This document shows, piece by piece, positions 1 through 7,895 of a stretch of 64,000 nt of DNA. The stretch is from Salinispirillum marinum (GTDB lineage: Bacteria; Pseudomonadota; Gammaproteobacteria; Pseudomonadales; Natronospirillaceae). The stretch is taken from NCBI RefSeq assembly GCF_042651565.1, contig NZ_JBHSDF010000003.1. The stretch is one strand, 5' to 3'. Position 1 is the first letter of the stretch, and every line of letters starts with the position of its first letter. The notes beneath the pieces are model-generated. The model saw only the letters and a list, made by a program, of their open reading frames with translations. It ran no database searches and was not told where the DNA came from. The translations under genes and the position numbers were made by a program.

Positions 1-997
1 GCATTCCTTGACCAAGGACCATCAAGGCCACGCCCAACCCGGTCAACACCATGCCAATAACATTGGGTTTTTGCCGACCAATACGGTCTGATAGAGGCCC
101 GGTTATCAGCTGTGATGCACCCCAAACCAAGCCATAAATACTGATCACGCCGCCCACTTGCGGCAAGGTTAACCCTTGTTGATACAAAAATACGGGGTAA
201 ATAATCCACACCAAGGCATCGACAAACTTCTCCACCAACCCGGCTTGGCTAATAGCCGCCAAGCGGCGGTCGCGCCAACTCATTACTGCAAAGACTTCCC
301 ACGTAGTCGGCTGCGCACTGACGCCCATGGGGTAACGCGGCACTGGCCCCTTATGCTCCCCGGCGGCATGTTGGCGTGAAGCTTCTTTTGCCCAAGGCAA
401 GGTTTCTGCCACGCCCAACGCTGCCATCACCAAGGCCGACACCAGCACAACCATACCGAATACCAACAACCCCAAGCGTGGTCCTAACAAGGTCGCCAAG
501 TAGGCGGTGGCAATGCCAGCCAACGCCACCCCGGCGTACCCCGCAAATTCATTCAGGCCAATCGTTAACCCACGCTGATTGCTATGGGTGATGTCGAGTT
601 TGATGGTTTGCGTCATTGACCATGTCAGCCCCTGATTCACCCCCAACAGCACGGTAGAAAATACGATCCAGCCCCAACTCGGTGCCCAATACACCAACAA
701 CGGAATCGGAAGGCCGATCATCCACCCCAGCAACAACACCGGCCTACGACCAATGCGTTCCGACAATCGCCCGGCAATAAAATTCATCGCGCCTTTTACC
801 ACGCCAAAGGCCAGCACAAAGGTACTGAGTAGCATAAAAGAATCGGCCGGTACGCCGTATTCAGACTCCGCCAGTGCAGGTACAACCGTGCGCAACAAGC
901 CAATGGTTAAGCCGACCAACAACACTTGCGCCAGTTGTAACATGAATTGAGACTGGTTCGCGCGGATGCCAAATGAATGACCATGGGACCTGTGCAC
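1..997 (-). CDS. MFS transporter, 3' end outside window
   Basis: Translating the minus strand gives an open frame of about 332 residues with alternating hydrophobic segments. It has a clear MFS motif-A loop (ERIGRRPVLLLGW) between the second and third helices and a related loop (SDRIGRQKPN) near the visible end, at the start of the second half. It is therefore an inner-membrane secondary transporter of the major facilitator superfamily; the substrate cannot be told. The GTG at 997 is chosen because GGAG lies six bases upstream; an in-frame ATG at 943 is the alternative. The gene is divergent from a second MFS gene, and a 16-bp palindrome sits between them. The C-terminus lies beyond base 1. 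Confidence 0.8.
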   Translation of the reverse strand, partial: MHRSHGHSFGIRANQSQFMLQLAQVLLVGLTIGLLRTVVPALAESEYGVPADSFMLLSTFVLAFGVVKGAMNFIAGRLSERIGRRPVLLLGWMIGLPIPLLVYWAPSWGWIVFSTVLLGVNQGLTWSMTQTIKLDITHSNQRGLTIGLNEFAGYAGVALAGIATAYLATLLGPRLGLLVFGMVVLVSALVMAALGVAETLPWAKEASRQHAAGEHKGPVPRYPMGVSAQPTTWEVFAVMSWRDRRLAAISQAGLVEKFVDALVWIIYPVFLYQQGLTLPQVGGVISIYGLVWGASQLITGPLSDRIGRQKPNVIGMVLTGLGVALMVLGQGM

Positions 998-1020
998 AGT
1001 TGACTCCAACAAGGCAAACC

Positions 1021-1036
1021 ATAAGAATATTCTTAT
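1021..1036. promoter_or_regulatory. 16-bp perfect palindrome between divergent MFS genes
   Basis: ATAAGAATATTCTTAT is a perfect dyad. A possible plus-strand promoter (TTGACT at 1000-1005, 17 bp, AAGAAT at 1023-1028) would have its -10 inside the dyad, as in operator-type repression. The regulator is unknown; AT-rich dyads of this kind are used by ArsR/SmtB-type repressors, among others. Confidence 0.45.
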
Positions 1037-1117
1037 ATAATGGCATAAGCAAGACAGTCCCTATACCATAGCACCGTGAATTGACTCGCCTAACCGACCC
1101 GAAGAGAACTCTGGCCC

Positions 1118-2353
1118 ATGACTTTTAAACGCGAAAAAACCAACGTTGGCCTCCTGGTCGGCAGCCAAATTCTGTTCCTCATTACCTCCATAACCGTCAT
1201 GACCTTGAGTGGCGTGGTCGGTTTGCAATTGGCGCCGTCGCCAGCGTTAGCGACCCTACCGGTCACCGGGATGATGCTAGGCGCTTTGGTGTTCACGCTG
1301 CCCGCCTCGCTGTTGATGAAACAGATCGGCCGTCGTTTAGGGTTCTTGATCGGTGCCAGTGTGGGCGGTATTGGCGGGGGTGTGGTGAGCGTTGCAGGCG
1401 TGGTGAGCGGCTCCTTTTGGCTGTTCTTCGCGGGCAGCCTGTTATTTGGCTTATACCAAGGCTTTGCCACTTATTACCGATTTGCCGCCGCCGAAGTCGC
1501 AAGCGACGGTTTCAAACCGCGTGCGCTGTCACTGGTGATGGCGGGCGGTGTATTCGCCGCCTTTCTTGGCCCCTGGAATGCCAGCCACTCACATGGTTTG
1601 GTCAGCCATGCCATGCATGACACGGGCACTATGGCCCATGGTTTGGCTGATGCCGCGAATGCCGGACCGTACCTAATGCTGGCATTGCTGGGGGGTTTAG
1701 CGGTGATTCTGCTGGCGTTTTTGCGTGTACCCAAAGTCATTGAGGATGCTGCATACGGGGCGGCGCGTACCTTCGGCGAAATTGCGCAACAAGGGGTGTT
1801 TCGCGTGGCTTTGCTGTGCAGCGTCGTCGGGTACAGCGTGATGGTGCTGGTCATGACGGCAACGCCCTTGGCGATGACCGCACAAGGCTATTCGATGAAC
1901 CAGATAGCTACGGTGATGCAATGGCATGTACTGGGCATGTTTGCACCGTCGTTCTTCACCGGCTCGTTAATTGTCCGCTTCGGTGTGTATCGTATTTTAC
2001 TGGCGGGCAGTCTGGCCCTGTTGCTGGCCTTTACCACGGCACTCAGCGGCCCTGGTTTCGGTCAATTTTTGGTGGCACTGATTCTGCTCGGTATCGGTTG
2101 GAATTTCTTGTTTATTGGCGGTAGCAATCTATTGACCCAAGCGCACACACCGGCTGAACGCGGCACGGTTCAGGGGGTGAACGATTTTCTGATTTTCGCC
2201 TTGGTAGCGCTGAGTTCGTTGCTGTCCGGCGTGCTGTTCTATGCCGTGGGCTGGAGTGGCATTCAGTGGTTGATGCTGCCCTTCGCTTTGATCACCGGCT
2301 TGGTGGTCTGGCGGTATCAGCGAGTTCAGACGGCAGTAGCGAGCGTTTTGTAG
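1118..2353 (+). CDS. MFS transporter
   Basis: A 411-residue hydrophobic protein with about twelve predicted membrane segments. An MFS-like charged loop (KQIGRRLGFLIG) lies near residues 67-78, and a His-rich loop (SHSHGLVSHAMHD) occupies the usual central region before the second six-helix half. It is an inner-membrane major facilitator protein of unknown substrate. The gene is divergent from the other MFS gene and convergent with the persulfide dioxygenase gene; a REP copy fills the gap between the two 3' ends. The ATG start has only a weak purine-rich stretch (GAAGAGA) upstream. The His-rich loop might relate to metal or pH sensing, but that is speculation. Confidence 0.85.
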   Translation: MTFKREKTNVGLLVGSQILFLITSITVMTLSGVVGLQLAPSPALATLPVTGMMLGALVFTLPASLLMKQIGRRLGFLIGASVGGIGGGVVSVAGVVSGSFWLFFAGSLLFGLYQGFATYYRFAAAEVASDGFKPRALSLVMAGGVFAAFLGPWNASHSHGLVSHAMHDTGTMAHGLADAANAGPYLMLALLGGLAVILLAFLRVPKVIEDAAYGAARTFGEIAQQGVFRVALLCSVVGYSVMVLVMTATPLAMTAQGYSMNQIATVMQWHVLGMFAPSFFTGSLIVRFGVYRILLAGSLALLLAFTTALSGPGFGQFLVALILLGIGWNFLFIGGSNLLTQAHTPAERGTVQGVNDFLIFALVALSSLLSGVLFYAVGWSGIQWLMLPFALITGLVVWRYQRVQTAVASVL

Positions 2354-2378
2354 GGGCCGAGGTGGAAACTACCAAGGC

Positions 2379-2456
2379 ATGGGCAATCGGGGTATGCCTA
2401 AGGCGCTCCACGGCAGGCCGGGAGTCGCGCCTTGAGGCACACGCCCTGCGCCCATG
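2379..2456 (-). repeat. REP-like palindromic element, copy A
   Basis: An imperfect hairpin fills the space between two convergent genes. Its outer arms (CATGGGC...GCCCATG) enclose the core CACGGCAGGCCGGGAG. The same core occurs at 40291, 41081, 46932 and 50322. Copy A has the orientation of the 40291 copy. It stops directly against the TAG stop codon of the minus-strand gene. Confidence 0.8.
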
Positions 2457-3500
2457 CTACAGCGCTTGCTCATGCCAACGGAGCATACCCCCACGCACAT
2501 TGGCGACACGGTCATGCCCGGCTTCTTTCAGGATGCTCACCGCCATCGCGGAGCGTCGCCCGGAGCGACATAGGGCGACCACAGGTTTGTCGGTGGGCAC
2601 CTCGGAAATACGTGCACGCAAATGGCCTAGCGGAATGGTTATTGCGCCCTCTACGGCATGCGCATCTACCCATTCGTCCGGCTCGCGCACGTCCAACAAG
2701 GTGATATCTTGCCGATGGGTAACCACCCACTCCGGCTCAACTTCCGGCACGCCACTGAACGTAATTCTAAGTTCGGCCCAATCCGGCTCGGCGGGCATTT
2801 TTCCGTCTTCCGGCATGCCGGAACGCATATTAGCCGGTAGTGCTTCTGCAATTTTCTTCGGGTGCGGCAGCTTCATGGCGTCCATATAGCCGACAAAATC
2901 CGCCTCCACAGCACCACCACCGGCGCGCGCATTGAAGGCTTTCTCTTCGGCTACGGTGGATAGGGTGCGGCCTTGATAATCATGCGCCGGGTAAATTTTA
3001 CAGTCGTCTGGCAGACTGAAAATTTGCTCGGTGATCGACTTAAACAGGGTTACCGCGTTACCTTGCTGAAAGTCACTGCGACCACAACCACGAATCAACA
3101 CCGCATCGCCAGTAAATACCATGCTCTGATCGGCCAGTACGTAGCTTAGACACCCGGCGGTATGGCCTGGTGTGGCGCGTACCTCCAAAATCACCCCGGA
3201 CACATCAACACGGTCGCCGTGGTGCAATGGAATATCCACGTGCTCCGCACCATTCACCGCAGCATTGGCTATTTGCGCTCCGGTTTTCTGCTTCAGCAGC
3301 CAAGCAGCGGTTACGTGGTCGGCGTGTACATGGGTGTCCAAAATCAACTTGAGTGTTAAACCGAGCTCATCCAACAACGATAGGTCACGTTGCACCTGTT
3401 CAAAGACCGGGTCGATGATGATGGCTTCTCGGCTTTGTTCGTCAGCCAATACATAGGTGTAGGTGGACGAGGTAGCGTCGTACAGTTGGCGGAATATCAT
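2457..3500 (-). CDS. Persulfide dioxygenase-rhodanese fusion
   Basis: 347 residues. The N-terminal two thirds is an ETHE1-type metallo-beta-lactamase fold: motif THVHADH, then GHTAG, TGDAVLIRGCGRSDF and PAHDY, which supply the mononuclear iron ligands of persulfide dioxygenases. The C-terminal third is a rhodanese domain with active-site loop CRSGRRS. Family knowledge: such fusions oxidise glutathione persulfide to sulfite and exchange sulfur with thiosulfate in the cytoplasm. The start at 3500 (MIFRQLYD) is preferred over an in-frame ATG four codons upstream because GAGG lies about seven bases before it. The neighbouring genes give no sulfide:quinone reductase. Confidence in the domain assignment is high. 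Confidence 0.9.
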   Translation of the reverse strand: MIFRQLYDATSSTYTYVLADEQSREAIIIDPVFEQVQRDLSLLDELGLTLKLILDTHVHADHVTAAWLLKQKTGAQIANAAVNGAEHVDIPLHHGDRVDVSGVILEVRATPGHTAGCLSYVLADQSMVFTGDAVLIRGCGRSDFQQGNAVTLFKSITEQIFSLPDDCKIYPAHDYQGRTLSTVAEEKAFNARAGGGAVEADFVGYMDAMKLPHPKKIAEALPANMRSGMPEDGKMPAEPDWAELRITFSGVPEVEPEWVVTHRQDITLLDVREPDEWVDAHAVEGAITIPLGHLRARISEVPTDKPVVALCRSGRRSAMAVSILKEAGHDRVANVRGGMLRWHEQAL

Positions 3501-3584
3501 GCGGAACCTCACTCACTCTTACTTTAGGTACAACTAATTTAATCGTTTTGCGGAGATTTGCAAGCCCGAACGCTGCCCTTAAAG

Positions 3585-3616
3585 ACGTAAACCCTGGAAT
3601 TCTTTTGTGTTTACAA
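3585..3616. promoter_or_regulatory. BirA-type biotin operator
   Basis: ACGTAAACC, 14 bases, then TGTTTACAA. This matches the gammaproteobacterial BirA consensus TTGTAAACC-N14/16-GGTTTACAA at 15 of 18 arm positions. It lies just upstream of the predicted promoter of bioMNY, a typical BirA regulon member. It implies repression by biotinyl-AMP-bound BirA. Confidence 0.75.
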
Positions 3617-3621
3617 CTTTG

Positions 3622-3650
3622 CTGACGCCCCTCGCAGGGTTCCCTATAAT
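3622..3650 (+). promoter_or_regulatory. Predicted sigma-70 promoter of bioMNY
   Basis: -35 CTGACG (3622-3627), a 17-bp spacer and a perfect -10 TATAAT (3645-3650), 32 bases before the bioM start codon. The BirA-type operator ends five bases upstream of the -35. Confidence 0.6.
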
Positions 3651-3682
3651 CGCCCTTCTTTTTAGCCCTGAATGTAGCGATC

Positions 3683-4414
3683 ATGCCCCAAGTTCACTGT
3701 TCCGACGGTATCCACTTCGATCACCTGCGCGTGGAACGCGACGGCGTTGTGGTGATACCTAACTTGAGCCTGCAACTGACCGAGCGCCGCATCGGGCTAA
3801 TCGGCCATAACGGTTCGGGTAAAAGCTCGTTGGTGCGTGTTGTGAATGGTTTGCTGCCGTCAACCACCGGCCATGTCGAGGTGTTTGGTGAAAATCCATC
3901 GCAAGGCCCACGTCATATGGCATCGACCGTTGGCTTTATTTTTCAGAACCCCGACCATCAAGTGATCTTTCCCACGGTGATTGAAGAACTGGCTTTTGGT
4001 CTGCGCAATCAAGGCTTGTCCAGGCGTGACGCCGAACAGCACGGGCTGGATTTGTTGGCCCGCTATGGCCGTGCCGACTGGGCGTATCGACCCGTACATG
4101 CACTGTCGGATGGACAAAAACAGCTACTCTGTATATTTGCTGTGCTGCTTTTAGAACCAAAGCTGTTAATTTTGGACGAACCCTTTTCGGCGCTGGACTT
4201 GCCGACCCGCTATCAATTACTCGATTTACTGCACAGCCTGCCGCAACAAATCCTGATGATCAGTCACGAACTGGACACGCTGAACGATTTTGACCGGGTA
4301 ATCTGGCTCGAACAAGGTCAACTGAAAGGTGATGGGACACCGCAGGAGATATTGCCTGAATACGTCGCTCATGCGCGTGCCCAGCGTGCAGAATGGGCGG
4401 TGGTCACCGCATGA
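3683..4414 (+). CDS. bioM: Biotin ECF transporter ATPase BioM
   Basis: A 243-residue ABC ATPase with Walker A (GHNGSGKSS, near residue 40), a Q-loop in FQNPDHQVIFPTV, and Walker B LLILDEPFSALD followed by the switch His in ISHELD. The signature reads LSDGQKQ instead of LSGGQ, as in some ECF ATPases. 'NPDHQ' is typical of CbiO/EcfA/BioM. It powers the energy-coupling-factor biotin importer at the inner-membrane surface. The bioM stop overlaps the bioN start (ATGA at 4411), and bioY follows, so substrate assignment rests on BioY. Regulation is probably by BirA through the upstream operator. Confidence 0.9.
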   Translation: MPQVHCSDGIHFDHLRVERDGVVVIPNLSLQLTERRIGLIGHNGSGKSSLVRVVNGLLPSTTGHVEVFGENPSQGPRHMASTVGFIFQNPDHQVIFPTVIEELAFGLRNQGLSRRDAEQHGLDLLARYGRADWAYRPVHALSDGQKQLLCIFAVLLLEPKLLILDEPFSALDLPTRYQLLDLLHSLPQQILMISHELDTLNDFDRVIWLEQGQLKGDGTPQEILPEYVAHARAQRAEWAVVTA

Positions 4415-5073
4415 TCAGCCTATTTTTGGGTCAACGCACCTGGCTGCACGGCGTGCCAGCCGGATTAAAGTTAGTGGTATTGGCGGCCAGCAGTGTGGTG
4501 CTCTTTCCCATCCAACACGCAGGATGGCAAGCGCTAGCGTTGAGCGTCGTGTTGGCGTTGTACATGAGTGCAGGACCCACTGCGTTGCGGCAATTGCGTT
4601 TGATGCGCCCGCTGATCCCACTGTTCGCCTTGATCTTCGCCCTGCAATGGTGGTCCTTCGGCTGGTCCGTTGGCCTTACCTTAGTCTTGCGCATGAGCAC
4701 CCTGGTACTGCTTGCCAATTTAGTGACACTCACCACCCGCATGGACGATATGCTGGCGGCGCTGCGCCCGGTGTTATTGCCATTGCAATGGTTGGGCCTT
4801 TCGCCTGATCGGCTGGCCTTCGCCGTCGGTCTGTTGGTGCGTTTTGTGCCGGTATTGTTGGCCGTGCTGGAGCAATTATTGGATACCTGGCGTGCCCGGG
4901 GCGGTAACCGGCAGGTGTGGAAGCTCGCCATCCCGTTAACCATTCAATCGATTCGTATGGCCGATCATGTGGCGGAGGCGCTGGCAGCCCGGGGCGGTAT
5001 TACGCCATCCAGTCAGAACAAGAAATCACCCGAAATGCGTCGACAATCTTCTCCTTCAACCCCTAATACCTAA
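4411..5073 (+). CDS. bioN: Biotin ECF transporter T-component BioN
   Basis: A 220-residue EcfT/CbiQ-type transmembrane protein with several membrane segments. Conserved cytoplasmic Ala-Arg-Gly boxes (TWRARGG near residues 160-166 and AEALAARGG near 190) are the coupling motifs that dock onto the ATPase. The start is the ATG overlapping the bioM stop (ATGA). It links the ATPase BioM to the biotin-binding S-component BioY in the inner membrane. It lies between bioM and bioY with nine bases to the latter. Confidence 0.88.
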   Translation: MISLFLGQRTWLHGVPAGLKLVVLAASSVVLFPIQHAGWQALALSVVLALYMSAGPTALRQLRLMRPLIPLFALIFALQWWSFGWSVGLTLVLRMSTLVLLANLVTLTTRMDDMLAALRPVLLPLQWLGLSPDRLAFAVGLLVRFVPVLLAVLEQLLDTWRARGGNRQVWKLAIPLTIQSIRMADHVAEALAARGGITPSSQNKKSPEMRRQSSPSTPNT

Positions 5074-5082
5074 GGACTCACC

Positions 5083-5634
5083 ATGAACGACAAACACTTG
5101 GTACAGATCGCACTCTATGCAGCACTGGTTGCGGCGCTCGGTTTCATACCACCGATCCCATTCGCCACCGGCATTCCCATCACGGCACAAACACTGGGGG
5201 TCATGCTCGCGGGCATCATGCTGGGGCCTTGGCGCGGCGCCTTGGCCATGCTGTTGTTCGCCTTTGTCGTGGCCTTGGGTGCCCCTTTACTGTCGGGCGG
5301 GCGCGGTGGCTTGGGTGTGTTTATGAGTCCTACCGCCGGGTTTGTCATCGGCTTTCCGTTCGCCGCCTTGGCGACCGGATACATGGCTCTATGGTTGCGA
5401 TGGTTGCCGGTGTTTCCTGCGGCCCTGATCGCGGCGTTGTTCGGTGGCATCATCGTGCTGTATGTGTTTGGCATTGCCGGATTCAAACTGGTGACGGGGC
5501 GGGATTGGCTGAGCGCCGTCACCATTATGTGGGTGTATATTCCGGGCGATGCGGTGAAAACCGTGCTCGCCGCACTGGTCGCACAGGCCGTTTATCGTGG
5601 CTTACCTCATGCGGTGGGTACACGCGCCGCCTGA
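5083..5634 (+). CDS. bioY: Biotin-binding S-component BioY
   Basis: A 183-residue, six-helix membrane protein of the BioY family. Hallmarks seen are PFATGIPITAQTLGVMLAG, GAPLLSGGRGG, SPTAGFVIGFP and the C-terminal YIPGDAVK motif. It binds biotin from the periplasmic side and delivers it through the BioMN module. A strong ribosome site (AAGGACTCACC) precedes the ATG. Its last 28 bases overlap the 3' end of the convergent ABC1-kinase gene. Confidence 0.93.
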   Translation: MNDKHLVQIALYAALVAALGFIPPIPFATGIPITAQTLGVMLAGIMLGPWRGALAMLLFAFVVALGAPLLSGGRGGLGVFMSPTAGFVIGFPFAALATGYMALWLRWLPVFPAALIAALFGGIIVLYVFGIAGFKLVTGRDWLSAVTIMWVYIPGDAVKTVLAALVAQAVYRGLPHAVGTRAA

Positions 5635-6959
5635 TCCGGTAAGGTTGACGATAAAAAGGGCGCAAGGATGGCCCCAACATCAACCCGCGCCTGCAAGCGT
5701 GCGGCGAGCAAATACAGTCCGGCGATTTTTCGATGTAGAAACAAGGCGGCTACCGGCGGAGAATGCCAGTAGTCTTGTTCAAAACTCATGGCCATACCCG
5801 CTTCGCGGACGCGCACGGCCAAATCACTGGTGCCAAAATCGTAAGCACCCTGTTGTCGCAGTGGCTCGCAGGCCAATTCGAACAAGGCCAGTACCGCCCG
5901 CTGCTGGGCGGGCTGGATATCTTGCGCAAAATAGCCGATACGGGTGGCTGCCGATAACATACTGGCGGTATTATGCGTTTGTCCGGCGTGCAGCAGTTCA
6001 CGATAGGCCGCCACCATATCGGCGTCGTAGGCACGCACCGCACCAAAATCCAATAACACCAAGCGGTCTTGCTCGGCCTGATACAAGAAATTGGCCAGGT
6101 TCGGGTCGGTCTGCACCTCACCCCAAACAAAGAGTTCACGAAACAGCAACTCAAACAATCGTTGCATCACGGTGTCACGCAGCGTTTGCGGTTGGTTCAC
6201 CAAGGCCTCAACCGGCTGACCGGGCATATAGTCCATGGTCAGTACCTGTGCCGTGCTCAGTTCGGCATGCACCTTGGCCACGGTAAAATGCGGATCATCC
6301 TGCAATCGTTCAGCAAAGCGTTGTTGCGCCGCGGCCTCACGTTGGTAGTCGGTTTCGGCATGCAGTTGAACTTTGGCTTCGGCCAACAAGGGTGCTAAAT
6401 CAAGGCTTTTGGGCAATAAGCGTGTCATGCGCAACAGGGTAGCGAGGTTGTCGACATCGCTGTCAATGCTGCGCGCCACACCGGGGTACTGGACTTTGAT
6501 TGCAAGCGGTTGATGGTCATGAAACTCGGCATAATGCACCTGTCCGATGGATGCAGCGGCTCGCGGCCGCTGGTCAAAACGGCGAAACTGCTGCGGCCAT
6601 TCCGGCCCCCAGGCCTGCACCAGCACGGGCGCCAGTTGCTGCATGGGCATAGCATCCGCATCTGCGCGCAACCGCGCTAATAAATCAGCCAATTCCGGTG
6701 GCAAGGCATTACCCGTATCCATGGACAGCAACTGCCCTACTTTCATGGCCGCGCCGCGCAAACGCGCCATTTCATCGGCAATGCGGGTGATGTTACCGGG
6801 GGTGATGACCATATCCCGCAAAGCCGGGCGCTTACCGCTGGCCAACGACCGTGCACCTTCCGCAATCACACCACCAGCGATACCGGTCGCCAAGCGGCCG
6901 AACTGCCCTAAGCGCCCCAAACGCGACCCCCTTACGGGGCTACTTTTTCGGTCTGTCAT
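5607..6959 (-). CDS. ABC1/AarF (UbiB-type) atypical kinase
   Basis: 450 residues of the ABC1 atypical kinase family (ADCK/COQ8/UbiB-like). Seen: the family-defining KxGQ motif (MKVGQLLSMD), the Ala-rich loop AAASIGQVH in place of a Gly-rich loop, the lysine in LAIKVQYPG, the catalytic-loop variant QTDPNLANFL, and metal-binding LLDFGAVR. A C-terminal membrane helix like that of UbiB is not obvious. Relatives support ubiquinone biosynthesis or lipid homeostasis as ATPases, but this shorter subgroup has no assigned substrate. It lies next to no ubi gene. Its 3' end overlaps bioY by 28 bases. Confidence 0.85.
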   Translation of the reverse strand: MTDRKSSPVRGSRLGRLGQFGRLATGIAGGVIAEGARSLASGKRPALRDMVITPGNITRIADEMARLRGAAMKVGQLLSMDTGNALPPELADLLARLRADADAMPMQQLAPVLVQAWGPEWPQQFRRFDQRPRAAASIGQVHYAEFHDHQPLAIKVQYPGVARSIDSDVDNLATLLRMTRLLPKSLDLAPLLAEAKVQLHAETDYQREAAAQQRFAERLQDDPHFTVAKVHAELSTAQVLTMDYMPGQPVEALVNQPQTLRDTVMQRLFELLFRELFVWGEVQTDPNLANFLYQAEQDRLVLLDFGAVRAYDADMVAAYRELLHAGQTHNTASMLSAATRIGYFAQDIQPAQQRAVLALFELACEPLRQQGAYDFGTSDLAVRVREAGMAMSFEQDYWHSPPVAALFLHRKIAGLYLLAARLQARVDVGAILAPFLSSTLPDQAARVPTA

Positions 6960-7013
6960 GTTTTGCCTATTGCAACGATTTGAAGGGTATACGTCAGTAA
7001 TTGTACAGCGGTT

Positions 7014-7895
7014 TTAAGCATCACCGGTCGCCACCGGACGCGCATCGTCCTGAATCCACTCACTCCACGACCCGGCATAGAGCAATGGCATAGGAAGGCC
7101 CGCACTCACCATCGCCAAAATATTATGGCAGGCCGACACACCCGACCCGCAGTAACACACCACCTGTTTGTCTTCCATAAAGCACGTTGAGCTGGCAGTG
7201 CTGACCGGTAGCACAATACCGACGCCCGCGAAGCGTTCACGTAAGGCAACAGGGGGCAGAAATTGCCCATTGGCTTGCAAGTTTTGGCTGAAATCCAAGC
7301 ATACAGCACCCGGAATATGCCCGGCTTTTTTATCCAAGGGCTCCGTCTGACCGCTGAAGCGTGCGTAGGCTCGCGCATCAAACAGTTGATACTGCTCTGG
7401 GTTAGCCAGTAATTCATCGGCACTGACCAGCCATTCGTGATGCGGCTGAATGACGACATCGCTGGTTGCACGCTCTGCAACGTCGGTCGACAGAGCAAAA
7501 CCCGCCTCCTGCCATGCGGCGATACCGCCATTCAACACCAATACCTGGGTTAAACCGGCCCAGCGCAACATCCACCAGGCACGCGCAGCGAACATGCTGT
7601 TGCCCGCGTCGTAGAGGACAATCACCGAATCCGTGGTCACGCCCCAGCGGCGCAATGTCGGTTGCCAAGCCATCGCATCAGGTAGCGGATGCCGCCCGGT
7701 CACACCCGGTATGATGGGGCCTGACAAATCTTGATCCAGATCGGCATACAGGGCATGTGCGATGTGCCCGTCACGCCATGCCTCCAAGCCCGCAACGGGG
7801 TTGGCCAAGTCAAACCGGGCATCCAAAACCAGCACATCGCGCGTGGTATCGTGCAGCAACACCTGCAAGGCATCGGCAGAAATTAAAGGGATCAT
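7014..7895 (-). CDS. sseA: 3-mercaptopyruvate sulfurtransferase
   Basis: 293 residues with two rhodanese domains. The first has DARFDLANP near the N-terminus and lacks the catalytic cysteine. The second ends with the active-site loop CYCGSGVSACHN. The CG(S/T)GV(S/T)A type loop distinguishes mercaptopyruvate sulfurtransferases from thiosulfate sulfurtransferases (CRxGxx). It moves sulfur from 3-mercaptopyruvate to thiols or cyanide in the cytoplasm. Its ATG overlaps the stop of the upstream ABC ATPase gene (ATGA), so the two are translationally coupled. Confidence 0.88.
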   Translation of the reverse strand: MIPLISADALQVLLHDTTRDVLVLDARFDLANPVAGLEAWRDGHIAHALYADLDQDLSGPIIPGVTGRHPLPDAMAWQPTLRRWGVTTDSVIVLYDAGNSMFAARAWWMLRWAGLTQVLVLNGGIAAWQEAGFALSTDVAERATSDVVIQPHHEWLVSADELLANPEQYQLFDARAYARFSGQTEPLDKKAGHIPGAVCLDFSQNLQANGQFLPPVALRERFAGVGIVLPVSTASSTCFMEDKQVVCYCGSGVSACHNILAMVSAGLPMPLLYAGSWSEWIQDDARPVATGDA

